DNA of 64,000 nt from the NCBI RefSeq assembly GCF_014695385.1, contig NZ_JACJOD010000067.1, forward strand, positions 1-64,000, written 5' to 3'. Below are positions 1-8,459 of the stretch, piece after piece; position 1 is the first letter of the stretch; each line of letters starts with the position of its first letter. The DNA is from Trichocoleus sp. FACHB-46 (lineage in GTDB: Bacteria > Cyanobacteriota > Cyanobacteriia > FACHB-46). Made by a program: the position numbers and the translations under genes. The notes under the pieces were generated by a model, which had not been told where the DNA came from, did no database searches, and saw only the letters and a list, made by a program, of their open reading frames with translations.

Positions 1-2
1 AC

Positions 3-146
3 AAGTCTGTCTATCGTCAACGGAATCAGGTGGAGCGCTGTTTCAATCGCTTGAAGCAAAACCGTCGCATTGCAACGCGCTATGAGAAAAAAGCTGAAAA
101 CTACCTTGCCATGATGACTCTAGCCTCTATCATGATGTGCCTGTAG
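3..146 (+). mobile_element. IS5-type transposase, C-terminal fragment
   Basis: An open frame enters from the left edge of the window and stops at a TAG at 144-146. Its last 47 residues carry the Y-(2)-R-(3)-E-(6)-K signature of IS5-superfamily DDE transposases (YRQRNQVERCFNRLK), followed by the usual ATRYEKKAENYLAM tail. Only the 3' end lies in the window, so intactness cannot be judged. No terminal inverted repeat was identified after the stop. Confidence 0.8.
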
Positions 147-313
147 TTTTAAAACACGCCCTAGTTTAAAAGGTACCCTTTCGGGTGCTGCCAAAGCTCT
201 TCTTACTTTTTAGATTTGAGACACAAGGCATAGAAAGCAGTTCCGCCTTGACTAAGCCTTAAACACTGCTGTCTACATAGTCCCTGAGTCTTGATCTACA
301 AAGGAGCAACACT

Positions 314-1693
314 GTGCCTACTGTTATTGGTGCGATAAGAGATAAGTGGATGTCTATAGGAGGGAACAGCTCTTTCCTAGGTGCACCACAGACCGACGAA
401 CTAGGATGTCCTGATGGAGTGGGTCGCTTCAACCACTTCCAAGGCGGCTCAATCTACTGGACTCCTGCGACTGGAGCCCAACTAATCTATGGAGACATTC
501 GTGAAAAATGGGCTTCGATGGGCTGGGAAACCTCCCTCTTAGGCTACCCCGTGACTGATGAGCTAGGGTGCCCTGATGGAGTGGGTCGCTTCAACCACTT
601 CCAAGGTGGGTCAATCTATTGGACTCCAAATACTGGAGCCCAACTAATCTATGGTTCCATTCGAGAAAAATGGTCTTCGTTAGGCTGGGAAACCTCCCTC
701 TTAGGCTACCCCGTGACTGATGAGCTAGGGTGCCCTGATGGAGTGGGTCGCTTCAACCACTTCCAAGGCGGCTCAATCTACTGGACTCCAAATACTGGAG
801 CCCAACTAATCTACGGTTCCATTCGAGAAAAATGGTCTTCGTTAGGCTGGGAAACCTCCTTCTTAGGTTACCCCGTGACTGATGAACTAGGCTGCCCTGA
901 TGGAGTGGGTCGCTTCAACCACTTCCAGGGTGGGTCAATCTATTGGACTCCAAATACTGGAGCCCATTTTGTTATAGGTCTCATTCGAGATGCTTGGGCA
1001 TCCCAAGGGTGGGAAACGGGCAGCTTGGGTTATCCTCGCACTGATGAATTAGTGACGGAAGGCACAAATGGCCAAGGTAGACATAGCATCTTTGAGGGCG
1101 GAGAAGTTTACTGGACACCCGCAGGTGGAGCGAAAGTAAAACTCTATCAAACTAACGTAGAAATTTGGTTCTCAGGCTTCCGTTGCCTAGACGAATCCAA
1201 CGAATGGTCAGGTAGTGATGAGCCTTATATGTTCTTAGGCGTTTCTACTTCTGGACAAGCGCAGACACCCCATGAAACTGGGGTGATTTCGGTAGATAAA
1301 GGTACTGTTATCCGCTCTGCAACGAGACTGTACTCCGGTGTCGCAGCGGACGTCATTTTGGCAGTGGTGATCCGCGAAAATGATGAAGGAGACCCACATG
1401 CTTTCTCTGGAACTTTCAGGTCAATTCTAGAGCTGGGTAATACTGCGCTTAAACTTAAGACGGGTGCTTCAGTCCCTAGCGATGTTGTTAAACTCATATC
1501 CAATAAACTGAGTGAGTTGGTTGGTGCAGGGGATGATGATGTAGGCAGACGTGCTGAATTGCTAACGAAGGATAATTTGATTCGGATGGCAAGGCAAGCT
1601 GAGAGTGGTGACCCCGTAGCTGATTTCACTTGGGACTTAGGTACTAATAGCGAGGGAATCTATCGCTTATACTTCTTTGTTCGGAAGGTTTAA
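314..1693 (+). CDS. LGFP-repeat protein with unknown C-terminal domain
   Basis: A 459-residue protein that starts at GTG, with AAGGAG at 301-306 as ribosome binding site. Residues about 1-270 are five LGFP repeats: LGAP, LGYP (three times) and a divergent LGYP, each followed by a TDEL...GGSIYWTP block. LGFP repeats are known from bacterial cell-surface and cell-wall-associated proteins and probably mediate binding. No signal peptide or membrane segment is visible, so secretion would need another route. The C-terminal part (about 275-459) starts with beta-strand-like sequence (KLYQTNVEIWFSGFRCLDES) and ends in a short beta-rich tail (YRLYFFVRKV); I do not recognise it. The gene stands alone and ends at a strong hairpin. 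Function is unknown. The repeat array might target a C-terminal effector, but that is inference. Confidence 0.8.
   Translation: MPTVIGAIRDKWMSIGGNSSFLGAPQTDELGCPDGVGRFNHFQGGSIYWTPATGAQLIYGDIREKWASMGWETSLLGYPVTDELGCPDGVGRFNHFQGGSIYWTPNTGAQLIYGSIREKWSSLGWETSLLGYPVTDELGCPDGVGRFNHFQGGSIYWTPNTGAQLIYGSIREKWSSLGWETSFLGYPVTDELGCPDGVGRFNHFQGGSIYWTPNTGAHFVIGLIRDAWASQGWETGSLGYPRTDELVTEGTNGQGRHSIFEGGEVYWTPAGGAKVKLYQTNVEIWFSGFRCLDESNEWSGSDEPYMFLGVSTSGQAQTPHETGVISVDKGTVIRSATRLYSGVAADVILAVVIRENDEGDPHAFSGTFRSILELGNTALKLKTGASVPSDVVKLISNKLSELVGAGDDDVGRRAELLTKDNLIRMARQAESGDPVADFTWDLGTNSEGIYRLYFFVRKV
411..1058 (+). repeat. Four near-identical 162-bp tandem repeats (LGFP units)
   Basis: The start of the unit (ctgatggagtgggtcgc) recurs at 411, 573, 735 and 897, exactly 162 bp (54 codons) apart. 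Copies are almost identical even at synonymous sites, which suggests recent tandem duplication or gene conversion. The fifth protein repeat downstream is divergent. Confidence 0.9.
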
Positions 1694-1760
1694 GGGCATC
1701 AGTGCGATCGCATCTACAACGTATTAGAGCCTGTCCTTTAAGGAACATTCATTGGTGTTT

Positions 1761-1801
1761 AAGCATAGCTATAGGGTTGAGCGGACCCTGTAGCTATGCT
1801 T
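1761..1801 (+). terminator. Hairpin downstream of the LGFP gene
   Basis: A 17-bp stem with one mismatch (arm AAGCATAGCTATAGGGT) and a 7-nt loop begins 68 bases after the LGFP stop codon. No clear T-run follows, so it may act as a weak or bidirectional terminator. The remaining bases of the 1694-1971 gap show nothing else recognisable. Confidence 0.5.
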
Positions 1802-1971
1802 GCAAGACTTATATAGCAGGAGATCTAACGTTTAGCTGTTACGTTGCGGACTTTGATCAGCGGAGTTGAAACTAAGCCTATCTACATCAACTGTGGTCCT
1901 CAGTGTAAGCAGGCAATTAGGAGCTGTAGCAGATAGGGCACACCCATGAGAGGCAGAATTGCAAGTTCTGG

Positions 1972-2355
1972 TTAATCAGTTTTTTTAGGAAACTCGCATT
2001 TGACGGTGATTTCCATGCTACAGCCGCCTTTGGCATTGGCAATGTAGGGGATGCCTGCTTCACTGCTGATGTTCACGCCAAACTTAAGAGTAACTTCGCT
2101 GACTTCAGCGATCGCGACATTCTTAAAGGCATTGAGGGTGTAGGTGGTATATGCCCGAATGGTATGCTCGATAGCTTGAAAGGTTTGAGTTTGTTTTTTA
2201 GCAGGTGTCTCAAAGACAATGCCACCGCCACGCTTGATATCATTCTCAACCAGTGGGTTAGGAACAACTACGTCAGGTGTTGAACTGGAACGGTCGATCG
2301 CTTCGATGTAAATTGTTGTTCCGTCTTCAAGGGTAATTGGGGTGAGTTGTCCCAT
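1972..2355 (-). CDS. Trypco1 (CU044_2847 family) conflict-associated protein
   Basis: A 127-residue protein matching the Trypsin-co-occurring domain 1 pattern. It has an N-terminal LEDGTTIYIE strand, a central helix (TFQAIEHTIRAYTTYTLNAF), and the C-terminal FGVNISSEAG...MEITVKC block where the family usually has FGV.LSAEAG....F.V.V. Trypco1 proteins are known as small accessory domains in bacterial conflict systems with trypsin-like or caspase-like proteases and STAND ATPases. It lies on the same strand as, and 375 bp downstream of, the CHAT/AAA operon, so a functional link is plausible. The spacing suggests its own promoter. Family assignment is fairly secure; its molecular role is not established. 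Confidence 0.75.
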   Translation of the reverse strand: MGQLTPITLEDGTTIYIEAIDRSSSTPDVVVPNPLVENDIKRGGGIVFETPAKKQTQTFQAIEHTIRAYTTYTLNAFKNVAIAEVSEVTLKFGVNISSEAGIPYIANAKGGCSMEITVKCEFPKKTD

Positions 2356-2730
2356 TTGTTTATATGAAGGCTGTTTTCTGGCTACAGTTTAGCTTTGATC
2401 TTTGCTGCTCTAAAGCGTGAGTTGCTGTACTTTACAATAGCTGGGTAACAATTTAGTAGAAAGGTTTCAATCGCGCAAGAAAAACTAATACTGGCGAATT
2501 CAATGGCATCCCTGATTTGATAAATTTGAGAAGTTCACTGCCAAGCCAGGACAGTAGAAGAGATTGAAGGCAGGCAACCGCATCTTTATGGTGTAGGAAA
2601 TACAGCCTATACCTATTGCTTTTTCGCGCATGAGGTCGCATAAAGTCGAGTAATGATGGTCCTCGACAAGATAATTTCTTCAGGGAAGATTTAGCTGTTT
2701 TTCACTATAAAATTTTCTTCTTTTCTGTGG
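2356..2730. other. Gene-free spacer
   Basis: No supported gene lies between the Trypco1 gene and the AAA-CHAT-like gene. A 62-codon minus-strand frame at 2453-2641 has no recognisable domain. The spacer presumably holds the promoter of the Trypco1 gene, but no convincing -35/-10 pair was found. Confidence 0.4.
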
Positions 2731-5679
2731 CTACCAAGGATTACCTATTATTGTAAAACCTGCCCAATAACGAGGGCTAGAAAAGTCTTCTTCCTTTATC
2801 ATTGAGAGTTGTGCTTGCCTTAAGGCTTCTGCTTTAATAGGTGAATTTTTCAGGTTTCGATAAAACTCATCCATCAATATCATGGTTTCTTCATCAGAAA
2901 CTCCATAAAGACTACCTAGAACAGATTTAACCCCTGCCTGAATCGCAGATCCAGCTAGACCGTATTCCTCCCCTAAGCCTGAAACACTAGAACTTAGAAC
3001 TAATAACTCTACTGGAGGACTATACCAATCTACTTGCTCAAAGTTACTACTTTTTAATACTGAACCCCAGAGCTCAATAAATGGTTCTCTTGTCCTACCT
3101 GACAAACGTTCATATCCAACTCCGGCAATATGAACAATATGAAAATTTTGTTCCCGTGATTTAAGCTTGTCTAAAGTAGCCTCCTCATCTAAGAAAGATT
3201 TACCTTTCCAAAAGGTCATAATACTTATGATCTCGTTTTTTACATGTGGCATTGGATGAGATTCTAAGTTTGATTTAGATACCCCTATCGCAAGTACATT
3301 AGAATTCCTTATGTTTCTATGATGGCTATTTGTTAAAGTGAGTCCAGGCATTATTCCAAGACTATATTTCTCAATTAAATATCCTTGGCCATCATGAAGA
3401 GCAGCAAATGGTATGTTACGAAGGCTCTTATCCACTATGAGGACAAGATTAGTAATATTCTGCCTTTTGAGTTCTAATTCTAATGGTTTAATTATCCATT
3501 GATATAAGGTTTGAGCAGGAATTAGATGTTCTTTGCTTCCCGTAAAAACTTCATCGCGAAAACTGTGAGCAGCCTTTAAAGCTTCTTCTTGATCAACTGA
3601 ATCTAGCTTGGTTGAAAATTGTCCCTCAGCAGAAACCATTAATAGTCCTAAGTTCTTACGCCCCTCTCGTGAAGGGTAGAAACTGATATAAATAACAGCA
3701 GGTTTTTGCCCTGTTTGCTTCATGATTCTGGCTGGAGTATCTCCAACACTCTCCACAACTGCCTGTTGTGCAAGTCTAAGCTCGTCCTGACTTCGACTTA
3801 AATAAGTATTTAATTTTTCTAATTCTTCTTTCCGACTAGTGATTTCCATTTCAGCAGTTTTTAGACCCTCCTGGGCTTGGTTTTGTTCTTCTTTTGCCTT
3901 TCCAGCTTTTGATTTTGCAATTTCAAGTTCTTGAACTGCTCGCTGACGTTGTTGATTTGAAATTCCAACCTCTTTTTCAAGATTCACTAACTTCAAATTT
4001 GCTTTTTCAATATCCTGCTCTGTTGTATTGATCTTTGTATTTGCAATTTCTAATCTAGTCCTTGCCTTTGCTAGAGTTCGATTTACCTGTTGGGTTTCAG
4101 CCTTTGCTGATCGTTGTCCTAATTGTGCAAGTTGGCGTTGTTCTTCTGTAATCTCTAATTTTTTTGAGACTTCTTCCGCTTCTTGCCGAAGATTTTCAAC
4201 TCTTTTAGTCGAGTCATCAACTGTACGGTTTGCTAGTAAGATTTTTTGTTGAACAATCATGCCTAATACAATTGCACCCAAAAGCATCGTTCCCAAGACT
4301 ACAGATCCAATCCGAATACGCCGATTGGCTTTGAGATTAGCTATTGCTAAAACTTGTTTAGCTTCCTCTTCAGCCGCTAACTTTTTTTGAATATTACGCT
4401 TTTCTGACTCCTGGCTAGCATCTAAAAAGCGGCGATCTTCATCCCCTAGGCTTTTCCCTTCGGCCCAAGTTCGGGCATCCTGCAATGCCTGCCCTCGCAG
4501 TAACCGCGACTCATCTTGACATCCGGATTCCAGCCAAGCGGCGATCGCTCCTCCATAGGGTCTCAACTCCGCCAGCGATCGCTCCAACCAATCTCGATTA
4601 AACACCTGCTCATAAATGCAGTTGTAAACGCGCAGTTTGCCATCTCGCTTCACTACCAACCCCGTCAGCCGCAACTCCACTTGTTCTGGGCTGTCATCTG
4701 CTGCAATCTCCCCTTGTTGCAAAATCTGCTGATACAACCCCAGCAACCGTCCGGTGCGTTGTTCACCACTAAGTAAGAGGCGATCGCGAATCGTCTTCAG
4801 GTGGGGTGGAATATCCTGTGTCTCCCAGTTATCGATGACTTTGGTTTGTACTAACTGCTTAACCCATTGGGTCTCTCGCCCTGCCAATGGTTCAGAATCT
4901 GCCACTTGAGCCAACTTACACAGCTTTTGCGTTAAAAAAGGCTGCCCCCCCGTCCAGTCCAAAATCGCTTGTAATAACGCCTGCGGATGGCTTGTTTTTG
5001 CAATAAGTCCAAGCATCAACGGTTGTGCTTCGGACCACTGAAATCCTGTCAGATCAATAGGTCGCCCAATATTAAACGGGGTAATTTGCTTGTTCTGAAT
5101 CAAGTCCGATGGCGTTGCCACCCCAAACAGCGCAAACGTTAGGCGACGATACTCTGGCTCATCCGCCCGCCGATTGTAACTTTCCCGCAGTGCCCCAAAG
5201 AAGTCATCCCGGAACGATAAGCTTAGCGTCAGGTCAACCTCATCAATGAAAATCACGATCGGTTGAGGTACAGAAGGCAGCACTAGCGATTCCAGGAACT
5301 CGACAAACCTCTGGACATACGAGAGGCGAGGTTGTTCTGTCCACCAAGTATTCAGATTGAATTGCCGATGCAAGCCTAGCGATCGCGCAATGCGACTGAC
5401 TACACCGAAATACCATTGTTCCTCGGTCGCCGAAGTACCAATTCCCTGCAAGTCTACTGCTGCGCAGGCAATTCCTTCATTTCGCAATCGCTGAAGCGTC
5501 CGCACCTTTAAGCTTGATTTCCCCATTTGGCGGGCATTCAGAACATAGCAAAACTGCCCCGCCTTCAACCCCTCATAAAGCTCATCATCAGCTTTCCGCT
5601 TTACGTAAGTCGGCGCATCAATTAGTAGCGCACCTCCCTCGCTCTGGTAGTCGTAGGGTACTAAAGGCGTATCGTTCAT
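2731..5679 (-). CDS. AAA-like ATPase, membrane segment, coiled coil, catalytically dead CHAT domain
   Basis: 982 residues. An AAA-like (AAA_35 type) domain covers about 10-370, with Walker A NARQMGKSS at 48-56 and Walker B IVIFIDEVD at 141-149. A linker (to about 450) leads to one transmembrane helix at about 455-475 and a long coiled coil at about 485-650. Residues about 670-982 form a C-terminal CHAT (caspase-like) domain, recognisable by RNIPFAALHDGQGYLIEKY, by AGVKSVLGSLYGVSDEET and by the terminal YWAGFTIIGNPW. The catalytic dyad is missing: V854 replaces the His of the ATHG motif (HIAGVG) and S898 replaces the Cys of the SACxT motif (LSSSVSG). It is therefore probably a pseudo-protease, sensor or scaffold. 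Its ATG overlaps the TGA of the upstream CHAT-AAA reading frame (ATGA), so the two are translationally coupled. The N-terminal half is closely similar to the protein at 13636-17973. Confidence 0.88.
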   Translation of the reverse strand: MNDTPLVPYDYQSEGGALLIDAPTYVKRKADDELYEGLKAGQFCYVLNARQMGKSSLKVRTLQRLRNEGIACAAVDLQGIGTSATEEQWYFGVVSRIARSLGLHRQFNLNTWWTEQPRLSYVQRFVEFLESLVLPSVPQPIVIFIDEVDLTLSLSFRDDFFGALRESYNRRADEPEYRRLTFALFGVATPSDLIQNKQITPFNIGRPIDLTGFQWSEAQPLMLGLIAKTSHPQALLQAILDWTGGQPFLTQKLCKLAQVADSEPLAGRETQWVKQLVQTKVIDNWETQDIPPHLKTIRDRLLLSGEQRTGRLLGLYQQILQQGEIAADDSPEQVELRLTGLVVKRDGKLRVYNCIYEQVFNRDWLERSLAELRPYGGAIAAWLESGCQDESRLLRGQALQDARTWAEGKSLGDEDRRFLDASQESEKRNIQKKLAAEEEAKQVLAIANLKANRRIRIGSVVLGTMLLGAIVLGMIVQQKILLANRTVDDSTKRVENLRQEAEEVSKKLEITEEQRQLAQLGQRSAKAETQQVNRTLAKARTRLEIANTKINTTEQDIEKANLKLVNLEKEVGISNQQRQRAVQELEIAKSKAGKAKEEQNQAQEGLKTAEMEITSRKEELEKLNTYLSRSQDELRLAQQAVVESVGDTPARIMKQTGQKPAVIYISFYPSREGRKNLGLLMVSAEGQFSTKLDSVDQEEALKAAHSFRDEVFTGSKEHLIPAQTLYQWIIKPLELELKRQNITNLVLIVDKSLRNIPFAALHDGQGYLIEKYSLGIMPGLTLTNSHHRNIRNSNVLAIGVSKSNLESHPMPHVKNEIISIMTFWKGKSFLDEEATLDKLKSREQNFHIVHIAGVGYERLSGRTREPFIELWGSVLKSSNFEQVDWYSPPVELLVLSSSVSGLGEEYGLAGSAIQAGVKSVLGSLYGVSDEETMILMDEFYRNLKNSPIKAEALRQAQLSMIKEEDFSSPRYWAGFTIIGNPW

Positions 5680-5816
5680 CGACTACCCCCCAACACATCC
5701 TGGAAATAGTTGCGGTATAGGTTGCATAGCGGTACTACCTCATTCCCCTGAAATCGTACCAAGCCCATGTTCGCTAACTTAGAAGCCTGGGCGATCGGTA
5801 GCTGCACTGGATGCTC
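5676..5816 (-). pseudogene. Frame-shifted C-terminal tail of the CHAT-AAA protein
   Basis: This minus-strand frame encodes 46 residues (EHPVQLPIAQ...LGGSR) that align with the C-terminus of the paralogue at 17970-19691 (shared: SKL-MGLV-FQG-EV-P-CNLYR-YF). It begins at GAG, one base past the first T of the in-frame TGA that ends the 5815-7398 frame. One extra T (GTC T GAG) thus separates the two parts. Its own TGA overlaps the ATG of the downstream gene as ATGA, the same arrangement as in the intact paralogue. It is either a one-base insertion, a sequencing error, or a +1 recoding site. Confidence 0.8.
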
Positions 5817-7398
5817 AGACGCAACCACCTAGCTTCATTGCCGTATCCAGTTGCCGCTCTTGCAAATTCCCCAAATGCCGCTTCAAATGGGCGGCAAACA
5901 CGCCTGCTTGGGTAGGAGCAACCTGCAAAAATTGAGCTAATGTCACCGATCCCGACGCAATTTGCTGAAGTGCGACTCGTGCCAAGTAGGGCTGTCCACC
6001 CACCATTGCCATTAGCGAATCTAGCTCCGCTTCTGTCCATGCCAACCCATGCCGTTGCACAAGGTCGTTTAGCTGTGCCTGATTTAAAGGAGGTAACTCG
6101 ATTGGCACCCCTACATTAAACGGCGATTGATTAATATTCAGCGGAATGTAGACTTCCTCGGAATGGGTAATCACTAGCCGCAGGTTACACCACACGGGAT
6201 TGATCTTCGCTTCCTCATGCCACGAGCGCAGTAGTCCAAAAAAGTCACCAGCCACTTGTGGATGCTTAAAGACTTCATCCACCTCATCTAGGCACAACAC
6301 CAGCGGCGCATTGATTTCTTCTAGTAAATAAAGTTCAAAGTAATCCGTGCATTTGTCCGTACTAGCAGAAACGCTCTGCCAATACTCCACCACCTTATCT
6401 TGAAGCCGCAGTTTAGCAGTTACTCGCCGACATAACCATCGCAAAAAGGCATCCAAACTGGAAAAAGGTTCTTCACCAGCCTGCTGCAACTGTAACCACA
6501 CCGCTCGACAGCCCTGCTTGCTTGCATGGTCAAAAATTCGAATCGTCAATGAGGATTTACCCATCTGTCGTGGGGCTTTGACGCGGATGAGTGCTCCTGG
6601 TTTAACGATCGCCCCATAGCAACGAGATTCAGCTGGCGGACGCTCTGTATAAAATGGTGAATCAAGTGGCACTTGTCCGCCCGTTTCTTCTAGCTCCCCT
6701 ACAGCAGACTTAGATAACGGAGAAACAGCAGATGACTCAGGCAAAGTCTCTTCACGAAATTCAGCCGAGCATTCAGGCGGTGACAGAGAACTTTTTTCCT
6801 GCACTTCCACTTCTGACTTCACAGTCATATGCTCTAGAACTGGAGTTAAATACTCTGGAATTCCTGCCATCCGAATGCCTTTACAGCCTTCTTTATAGGC
6901 ACGTTCGATCGAAAGTCCTGCTCCCAAAGCATCGTAAAAACCCACTGCAAATTCCAACGCCGCTTTATCCCCCACCTCCTGATTCATGCCAATCACGTAG
7001 GGAACATGCTGGGCGATCGCCTTGGCTTGCACCTCCGAGTAGCATGCGTTCAGTAGGACGCATTCGACTTGGTCCGCATCTTCAAACAGTCCAATTAGTG
7101 CATCCGAGGTCAGCAACTCAGCTTGTCCAAGCTCGTTTTCAATCAACAGCCCTGGCTCTCCAGCACCATGTCCCGAAAAGTGGACAATTTGGGGAGCATA
7201 GTCTAGCATTGCTCTCCGAACATCTCGACGCCGAGTCGCCCACTGAGGCTTCAAATCGAACCGACTCCGGTTCTTCGAGCCTTTTAGTGCTTCACTCACA
7301 TCCCGAAATTCTTCATCAAGGCGCAACTTCGCCGAATTCTTAGGGTTTGTTGCCAGGAAGAGAATTGTCCTTTTCTTGCGTGCCGAAGTGCTACTCAT
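5815..7398 (-). CDS. CHAT caspase-like protease fused to AAA-like ATPase (copy 1)
   Basis: 527 residues. An N-terminal CHAT protease domain (about 10-190) has an intact His-Cys dyad: H77 in HFSGHG and C119 in LNACYS. A variable linker (about 195-240) leads to an AAA-like (AAA_35) domain with Walker [10 protein letters not shown] at 275-283 and Walker [11 protein letters not shown] from about 367. CHAT proteases are caspase relatives that act as effectors in bacterial conflict and cell-death systems; the AAA domain would be the regulatory switch. The closest visible relative is the 573-residue protein at 17970-19691. This copy ends early at a TGA; its last 46 residues continue in the +1 frame (5676-5816). 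It is the first gene of an operon with the AAA/pseudo-CHAT gene. No signal peptide is visible, so it is predicted cytosolic. Confidence 0.88.
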   Translation of the reverse strand: MSSTSARKKRTILFLATNPKNSAKLRLDEEFRDVSEALKGSKNRSRFDLKPQWATRRRDVRRAMLDYAPQIVHFSGHGAGEPGLLIENELGQAELLTSDALIGLFEDADQVECVLLNACYSEVQAKAIAQHVPYVIGMNQEVGDKAALEFAVGFYDALGAGLSIERAYKEGCKGIRMAGIPEYLTPVLEHMTVKSEVEVQEKSSLSPPECSAEFREETLPESSAVSPLSKSAVGELEETGGQVPLDSPFYTERPPAESRCYGAIVKPGALIRVKAPRQMGKSSLTIRIFDHASKQGCRAVWLQLQQAGEEPFSSLDAFLRWLCRRVTAKLRLQDKVVEYWQSVSASTDKCTDYFELYLLEEINAPLVLCLDEVDEVFKHPQVAGDFFGLLRSWHEEAKINPVWCNLRLVITHSEEVYIPLNINQSPFNVGVPIELPPLNQAQLNDLVQRHGLAWTEAELDSLMAMVGGQPYLARVALQQIASGSVTLAQFLQVAPTQAGVFAAHLKRHLGNLQERQLDTAMKLGGCV

Positions 7399-7844
7399 AA
7401 GGAATCAGACAATTGGGATAGTTGGTGGACAATGCTGCCCGCTTCAGTATTTCCAACAATCTATACGCTTCCAGAAACCCTTGCAGCAAATAACACAATC
7501 TGGTTACCTTTTTTAGCAATCCAAGCGTTGTGTCACTGGAACCCTAGAATTGTGTGCTGTTGAGTAGATTTTAGTAGTTCCATTCGATACAGACTTGTAT
7601 CTTTACACCTACTTTTTCAGGCACTTCTACTATCGTTGGTGATTGCTGCCGCTTTCAGAACTGTTTTCAGGTAAGTTGCAAATTTTCGGTTGGGTTATTT
7701 ACTACGCAACTGCTTCTCTGGAAAAGTTTCTAGCAGGACTGACAAACTGTACTAGACTTTTTCAACGTTTAATACAGAAGCCACGAATGGTTTTTGACGT
7801 TTTCTCGTGCTGAATTCCAAGTCCTTCTCAGTAAGCTCAGAATT
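7399..7844. other. Divergent intergenic region between the CHAT operon and parA
   Basis: About 445 bp separate the divergently transcribed CHAT-AAA operon and the parA operon. Both promoters, and possibly a partition site, should lie here. No clear iterons, palindromes or consensus promoter were recognised. Confidence 0.35.
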
Positions 7845-8459
7845 ATGATTATTACGATCGCAAGTTTCAAGGGTGGTGTAGGCAAGACGACCACAGCCCT
7901 ACATTTAGCTGAGTATCTGGGTAAGCGCCGGAAGGGCAGCAAAGTCATCTTGTTAGATGGAGACCCTAACCGAAGCGCACTAAGCTGGTATGAGCGTGGT
8001 CAGCAGAGGGCAGCATTTACTGTAATGGATGGTGATGAGGAACCATCGGCCTTTGACCATCTGGTTGTTGACACTCCTGCCCGCACTGACCCCACTGAAC
8101 TTTTACCCCTAGCTTCTGCTAGCGATTTGCTGATCATCCCTTCTGAAATTTCTATATTTTCGTTAGAAGCCACCATTTCTACTGTTAGCACTTTGCGATC
8201 GCTGTCTGATGATAAGTACCGCATCCTTTTAACCATGCTGCCGACTCGGGGTCTCAAAAGAGAGGTGAATGCCAGAGAAGCACTTAACGAGGCAGAACTA
8301 AAGGTGTTTAATACAGGTATTAAAGCTAGAACTGTGTATCAAGATTCGGCATTAGAAGGTTTGTCAGTTGCAGATTTGCGCGGTGATCCTGCTACTGCTG
8401 CATGGAACGACTATCAAGCATTGGGTAAAGAAATCTGGAAGGGTTGGGGAACAAAATGA
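7845..8459 (+). CDS. parA: ParA-family partition ATPase (short form)
   Basis: 204 residues from the ATG at 7845; a TTG at 7794 would add 17 residues that precede the normal ParA N-terminus, so ATG is preferred. The deviant Walker A KGGVGKTT is at residues 9-16, followed by LLDGDPNRSA (Walker A' type) and VVDTPAR (Walker B type). No N-terminal HTH is present, as in small type Ib-like ParA proteins of plasmids. It drives ATP-dependent DNA partition with a centromere-binding partner. The stop overlaps the start of the next gene (ATGA), a typical parAB arrangement. This is one of two partition loci in the window. Confidence 0.88.
   Translation: MIITIASFKGGVGKTTTALHLAEYLGKRRKGSKVILLDGDPNRSALSWYERGQQRAAFTVMDGDEEPSAFDHLVVDTPARTDPTELLPLASASDLLIIPSEISIFSLEATISTVSTLRSLSDDKYRILLTMLPTRGLKREVNAREALNEAELKVFNTGIKARTVYQDSALEGLSVADLRGDPATAAWNDYQALGKEIWKGWGTK

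Noticed and set aside
411-1058. Regularly spaced repeats resembling a CRISPR-like array
   Set aside because: The 162-bp units are in-frame parts of one protein (LGFP repeats) without unique spacers.
2453-2641. 62-codon minus-strand frame downstream of the CHAT-like gene
   Set aside because: No recognisable domain and no clear start signal; kept only as a note in the spacer entry.
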